Positions 59,120 through 64,000 of a DNA stretch of 64,000 nt are shown piece by piece; position 1 is the stretch's first letter; every line of letters begins with the position of its first letter. The stretch comes from Nemania diffusa (Eukaryota; Ascomycota; Sordariomycetes; Xylariales; Xylariaceae). The stretch is from positions 1,054,001 to 1,118,000 of the forward strand of contig JBBPUQ010000006.1 of NCBI GenBank assembly GCA_038501195.1. The letters are read 5' to 3'. The notes under the pieces were generated by a model. The model was not told where the DNA came from. It did not search any database and was given only the letters and a program-made list of their open reading frames with translations. Position numbers and translations under genes: made by a program.

Positions 59120-59427
59120 TATTAAACTAATAATTTAACAAAACTTGTATATATATATTTAATATGTACAACTAAAACTTAAACTAGGACTTTTATTAAA
59201 TAACTAAATAAATAAAAAATACAAAGATTTACTAAGATCTACAAAACCTATAAGTCCTATATATACACATATATAAATAACCTATGTACAACTTTTCTAG
59301 TTATACTTCCTTTTGTAAAATATATATACGAATTAATACAGAACCTTAGAACTTAGAAATAAACCCTAAACTCTACAAATTACTCCGAATCCTCTTGTAT
59401 ATATATGTACAAAAAGTTCTACTAACA
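59120..59427 (+). repeat. Right LTR of retrotransposon 2
   Basis: 308 bp, same length as the left LTR. The first half is heavily A/T converted; the second half keeps more G/C (for example ACTCCGAATCCTCTTG). Some C/G positions are better preserved here than in the left LTR (ending CTAACA), so both copies have mutated from a common form. Confidence 0.8.
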
Positions 59428-62400
59428 TTTTTGTTAATTTTATTAGTTTTTAAAACTAAATTAATTAATAATATTTTAAAAATTAATAAAAATATAATAT
59501 TATTTTTTAATATATATATTATTATAAATTTTTAAAAAGTTTTTTTTAAAAAAGTTATTAGTTTAAATAAAGCTATTATTTTTTGTTTATTTTTTTTTTT
59601 TTTTTATATTTTTATACTTTTTAAAAGCTTTAAAAAAATATTAACAATAATATTTTTTAAACTTAAATAATATATAATTATAAAATAATAATAATTTATA
59701 AGTTTTATTTATTTTATTTATTAAAAATTTAGTATTTTTTTTATATTAAAATATTTTAAAACTATATAATTTATTAAAACTATAAAAAAATGTTATATAT
59801 TAATAAGCTTTGTTTTTTAATATAATAGCTTTTTTATAACTGTTAATATTTTTTTATTATATATTTTATAATTAAGTTTTATATTATAAAATATTTTTAA
59901 AAAAAAAGTTATTAACTTTTATAAGTTTTTTAAACTGTTTTTTTAAAATAGTATATTTAATACTACATTATTAAAAAAGTTAGTTTTTATTATAGTTTTA
60001 ATGTTATAAAAAAAATAATATAAAATAAATATATTTATTAAAACTATTTATAAAGCTTTAAATATTTTTTAATATTTTAAAGTTTATTAAAATATTATAT
60101 TAATATATATAAAATTAATAAATAATTTTATAGTTTATTTATATTTTTTTATAAACTTTTTATAAAAGTTGCAAAAGCTTAAAAATAATTGTATTTTTTT
60201 AAAATATACTTTTTTTTTTTTATTATAAAATAAATTTTAATAATATATAATTTTTATTTTATTTAAATTAACTTTTACTTTATATATTTTTATAATAAAT
60301 TTTAAAAATTTAGTTTTTATTATATAAAATTTGCACTTTTTAAAATTAGTTTATAACTTAGTTTTTTTTAAACAAGTTAATATTTTATTAATATAATATT
60401 TATATTTTAATTTATTATTAAAATAAATTAATATATTATTAATATATATTATATAAAAAATATTTAAATAATTTTTTAATATATTGTTTATATAATATTA
60501 AAATATTATAAATTTATTTATTAATTTAAACAAAAATACTTTAAACTAATAAGTTTTATATTTTATTTAAAAAGTTATTAATAATTTATTTTTTTTAAAT
60601 ATTTAAATATAATAAAAAATTTATTAAATATTTATTTTTATATAAACTTTAACTTAAAATATTTTAATTAAAGTTTTATTAATTAAAAATAAAAAATATT
60701 TGTTTTTTTAAATAATTAAATTTAACTTTTTATAATTTATATATAGTTATAAAAAACTATTTTTTTTTTTAATAAATAAAACTAATATTATTTATAATAT
60801 TATTATTAATTTAATAAAATTTTTTACTAAATTGTTATTAATATATTTTTAATATATTTTTGTTTTTTTTAATAACATTTTATATAATATGTTATATTTT
60901 AAAAAAGTTTTAAAAAGTTTATTAATAATAATTTAATAATTAATACTTAAACAATATAAAAAAAAGTTATTTAAAACTATTTTATTAAATATATTAAAAT
61001 ATTTGTAGTATTTTTTAAATATTATATATAATGTTGCTTTTATTAACTTTTTTTTATTTTTTAATAATTTTTTATACTTTTTTTAAAAAATTATTTAATT
61101 TAATTTATATAATAAAGTTATATTATATAAAATAGTATTTTTTTGTTTTATTGTTATATTAAATTTTATAATATTAATAATATTAATTTAAATTAATTAA
61201 TATTTATATTATTTAATTATATTTTTTTATAATTAATATAAGTTATATTAATTATATTTTATTTTTAATTTGTAATTTTTATGTTTTTTTTTTATAAAAA
61301 AAATATAAAAATTTAAGTTATTTTTATAAGCTTTTTTTTATAATATATACTTTATATATTATATTTTTTGCTATAAATAATTTTTGCTTATATTAAAATT
61401 AGCTTATAAAAACTACAAAATTGAAATAAATAGTTAAAAAATAACTAAAAACTTTTTTTTTTATATAATTTCTATTTATTTTTTTTAATATTTAAGTTTA
61501 TTAATATAAAAACAAATTTTTTTAAATTTAATTGTTATATTTTTTTTATTTTGCTTTTTTTTTTAATATGTTTAGTTTATATATTTGTTTTTTTTTTTTT
61601 TTTTTTTATATTTATTAATTTTTATTAATAGTTTATATTTTATTAATAGTTAAAATTAATAATTAAATCTTTTATATTATTTATTAAAATTTTAAAAGTT
61701 TAATATTTTAGTTTTTAATTATTAAAAAACAATAGCTTTTTTTTTTTATTATTTATTAAAATATTATAATAATTTAAATATTTTTTTTTTATAATAATAT
61801 TATATTTTATATTTATTATTAATAAAAATATATTTAAAATTATTTTGCTTTATATATAAAAATATACTTTTAAAACAATATTAATAGTTTATATAGCTTT
61901 TTTATTATAACTTATTATTTAAAATAATATAAATTTTATAATTATTTTAAGTTTTAAATATTTTAAAATTTTTATAATAAAATTTAATTTAATTAATAAA
62001 TATATATTTATTTTTATATTAGCTAATATTTTTATTAATAAAATAAATTTATTATTTACTATTATATAATTTATAAAAAAAAGGTTTTTTTTTAATAGTT
62101 TTTATAAAAAATCAAATAATATTTTGTTATATTTATTTATATTTAATATTAATATATAAATCTGTTTAAAATAAAAGTTTAATTATTTTAAGTAATATTT
62201 TTTAGTTTTTTTTTTAATATAGCTTATATTTATTTAAATTTTATAGTTTAAACAAAAATAATATTAATATAAATTATATTAAATTGTTTAAAGTTAAATT
62301 TACAAAAATATTTATTGCTTTTATATTTTTAATTATAATATATAAAATATTAATTTTATAAAATTAAAACTTTTATTTAATTAAATAAAGCTTTAATATA

Positions 62401-64000
62401 AATATAATAACTATTTAAAGCTATATTTAAAATAAAAATATTTAAATATTTAATACTATTTTTTTAGTATAAATTTAATTTTACAAGTTTTTTTTTTTTT
62501 TTAAGCTTTAGATTTTTTTTTTACTTAATTATTTTTAAAAAGTTTTTTTTTTGTTATATTTTTTAAATAATAAAGTTTTTATATTATTAATAATTATATA
62601 TTTAAATATAATTATAAAAATTAATAAATATTATTTAATTATTATATAGTTTTTTAATATATAGTTTATTAATTTGTTTTAATAATTTATTATATAAATT
62701 TTTTTTAAAATTTATAAAATTAATTTAAACTATTTTAGCTTATTTAATAAACTTTATATTAAATTATATAAACTTATTAAAATTTTATATTTTAAAGTTT
62801 TAATATTTAATTTATATTTTTTTATATTTATTAAAGTTATAATAATAAATAAATAAATAGTTTAAAACTTTTATATTTGTTTTTAAAATAAGCTTTTTTT
62901 TATAGTTATTTATAATAAATACTATAATATTTTTAAAAGCAGAACTTTTTATTTAGCTAATAATATAATCGATTTTTTTTAAGTTTTAGTTATAATAGTT
63001 AATATTTTTAATTAGTTTATTTTTTAACAATATAAATTAATGTTTAAACTAAATTTTAGTTTTATTTTTAATTAATTTATTATTAATAAATATAAATAAA
63101 TTAACTGTTTTAATTAATAGTTTAGTTTTTTTTTTAGTAATTATAAAAGCTTTATTAATAGTTTTAAATTTTGAAATATTTTTTCGTTTTTATTTTTATT
63201 GCTAAATTATTTTAATAAAAATTAAATTATTAATAAAAACTGCTAATATAAACTTTAATACTATAGTTGCTATAAATATAATTTAATTTTAAAAAATTTC
63301 AATTTAACTTTTTAAATTTGTAATTTTTTTTTTATAAATATTTATAGTTTTATAAAATATAACATTTTAAAAATTAGCTTTTTAATAAATTATATTTGCT
63401 TTTTATTATTTAGTTTTTTTTTTTAATTTAATTATTTAAATATATAAAAAATAAATGTTTTATTTAAAAAAGTTTATTATATTTTTTAGCTTTTTTATAA
63501 TTTTTTAAACAGTATTTAATTATAAAGTTTAATATTTAAACTTTTAATATATTATTTTATTATAAATATTTATTATTGTTTAAAATTACTTAAAAGTTAT
63601 TAATTTGTTATATTTAAATTATATTTTTTTTTTATTTTTAATAAAAAAAACAAAAGTTATTTAAAAAGTTCTATTTTAAATAATAAAATATTTAATATTA
63701 ATTATTATTTTTTTAACTATATTATTATATATAGTTTTATTAATAACTATATATTGCTATTGCTTGTTATACTTTTTGAAGTTTTTATAAATAAACTTAA
63801 ACTTTTTATAAATATTAAAAATAAAAAGTTTTTTATTGTTAAAAATATTATAATAAAACTTATTATTATTATTTATAATATATTTTATAATATAAATATA
63901 TTTTATATAGTTTTTAAATAAACTTTAAAAGTTTTAAAACTATTAATATAGCTTATTTTATTTATAGTTTATTTATATTTATAAAGCAAGTTTTACTAGT
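59428..64000. other. T-rich decayed repeat sequence, right of retrotransposon 2
   Basis: About 4.6 kb to the window end, with long T-runs on the + strand, no open frames and no LTR pair found within the window. Probably the rest of an older, minus-oriented element that received the two retrotransposons; its other end lies outside. Confidence 0.45.

Larger units (their letters stand above)
53517..59427 (+). mobile_element. Decayed LTR retrotransposon 2 (5911 bp)
   Basis: Delimited by two 308-bp direct repeats (53517-53824 and 59120-59427), flanked by TTTTT on each side (53512-53516 and 59428-59432), which fits a 5-bp target-site duplication although the sequence is AT-rich. Left end TGTTGAACTAATAAC; right end TACTAACA. 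A purine tract AAAAGAAAAAA (59102-59112) just before the right LTR supports + orientation. The internal region is A-rich, without open frames, and related to that of element 1 (for example 55160-55280 against 48400-48520, and 56700-56760 against 49920-49970). The two LTR types are unlike each other. Confidence 0.78.
44431..64000. other. Extremely AT-rich, RIP-like retrotransposon block
   Basis: About 19.6 kb running off the window end, made almost only of A and T; the row 46141-46200 has three G/C bases in sixty. Only one frame of 60 codons or more exists across it (53475-53663, inside an LTR). CpG is rare, while GpC persists in AGCT words. LTR pairs inside differ mainly by C-to-T and G-to-A, the direction expected of RIP. 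Pericentromeric, subtelomeric or isolated AT-isochore origin cannot be told from this window. Confidence 0.85.

Noticed and set aside
44431..64000. Mitochondrial DNA or a mitochondrial insertion, because of extreme AT content
   Set aside because: No mitochondrial protein, rRNA or tRNA is recognisable. Two LTR pairs with matched lengths are present and the block joins normal nuclear sequence without a break.
1..64000. CRISPR arrays, bacterial operons, rRNA genes
   Set aside because: The window is eukaryotic; the only spaced repeats are the four diverged units in the element 1 leader, and they have no constant spacing.

Overview
This looks like nuclear DNA from a filamentous ascomycete (Pezizomycotina). 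The evidence is short introns (mostly 43-160 nt) with GT..AG ends and CTAAC/CTGAC branch-like sites, families typical of that group (HET, LaeA-like methyltransferase, Clr5-ankyrin, SAT4-type rhodopsin-like membrane protein, DAL5-type transporter), and a two-compartment genome. Roughly 1-44.4 kb is ordinary gene-bearing DNA. About 44.43-64 kb is an extremely AT-rich block with no intact gene, filled with decayed retrotransposons. C-to-T and G-to-A differences between paired LTRs point to RIP (repeat-induced point mutation). No species is claimed.

Layout. 0.2-2.4 kb (-): large protein of unknown function with a conserved fungal C-terminal module. 3.2-4.1 kb (-): tubby/LURP-like protein. 6.2-6.5 kb (-): small secreted ten-cysteine protein. 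9.4-11.2 kb (+): HET-domain protein. 13.1-14.2 kb (-): F-box-like protein. 15.7-17.4 kb (-): LaeA-like SAM methyltransferase reconstructed from nine exons, one of only 13 nt. 19.0-20.6 kb (-): secreted GH43 glycosidase. 23.6-24.2 kb (+): PLAC8/DUF614 cysteine-rich protein. 26.2-26.5 kb (-): possible 75-aa protein whose start codon may be split by an intron. 28.2-31.6 kb (+): Clr5-ankyrin protein. 32.0-37.0 kb (-): nine-exon, 1472-aa protein combining a B-box-like zinc finger, a P-loop GTPase, a RING-like finger, a patatin phospholipase and two UIM-like motifs. 37.9-39.5 kb (-): rhodopsin-like seven-helix membrane protein. 40.8-42.5 kb (+): MFS transporter of the DAL5 type. Exon joins were worked out by hand from splice motifs and phase; all the reported models close in frame.

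The AT-rich block holds two LTR retrotransposons that can be delimited exactly by their LTRs: 46532-52588 (two 265-bp LTRs) and 53517-59427 (two 308-bp LTRs, flanked by TTTTT on both sides). Their internal regions are related but their LTRs are not. Both lie in older T-rich decayed sequence, which suggests nested insertion. The edge of the block carries a 12-bp GC palindrome and a long hairpin.

How the genes fit together: no biosynthetic cluster is evident. The mix (HET, Clr5-ankyrin, GTPase-RING-patatin-UIM, small secreted cysteine-rich protein, secreted GH43) next to a RIP-affected block fits an accessory region enriched in self/non-self recognition and environment-facing genes. The convergent Clr5-ankyrin and GTPase-patatin genes, about 380 nt apart, are the most interesting neighbours.
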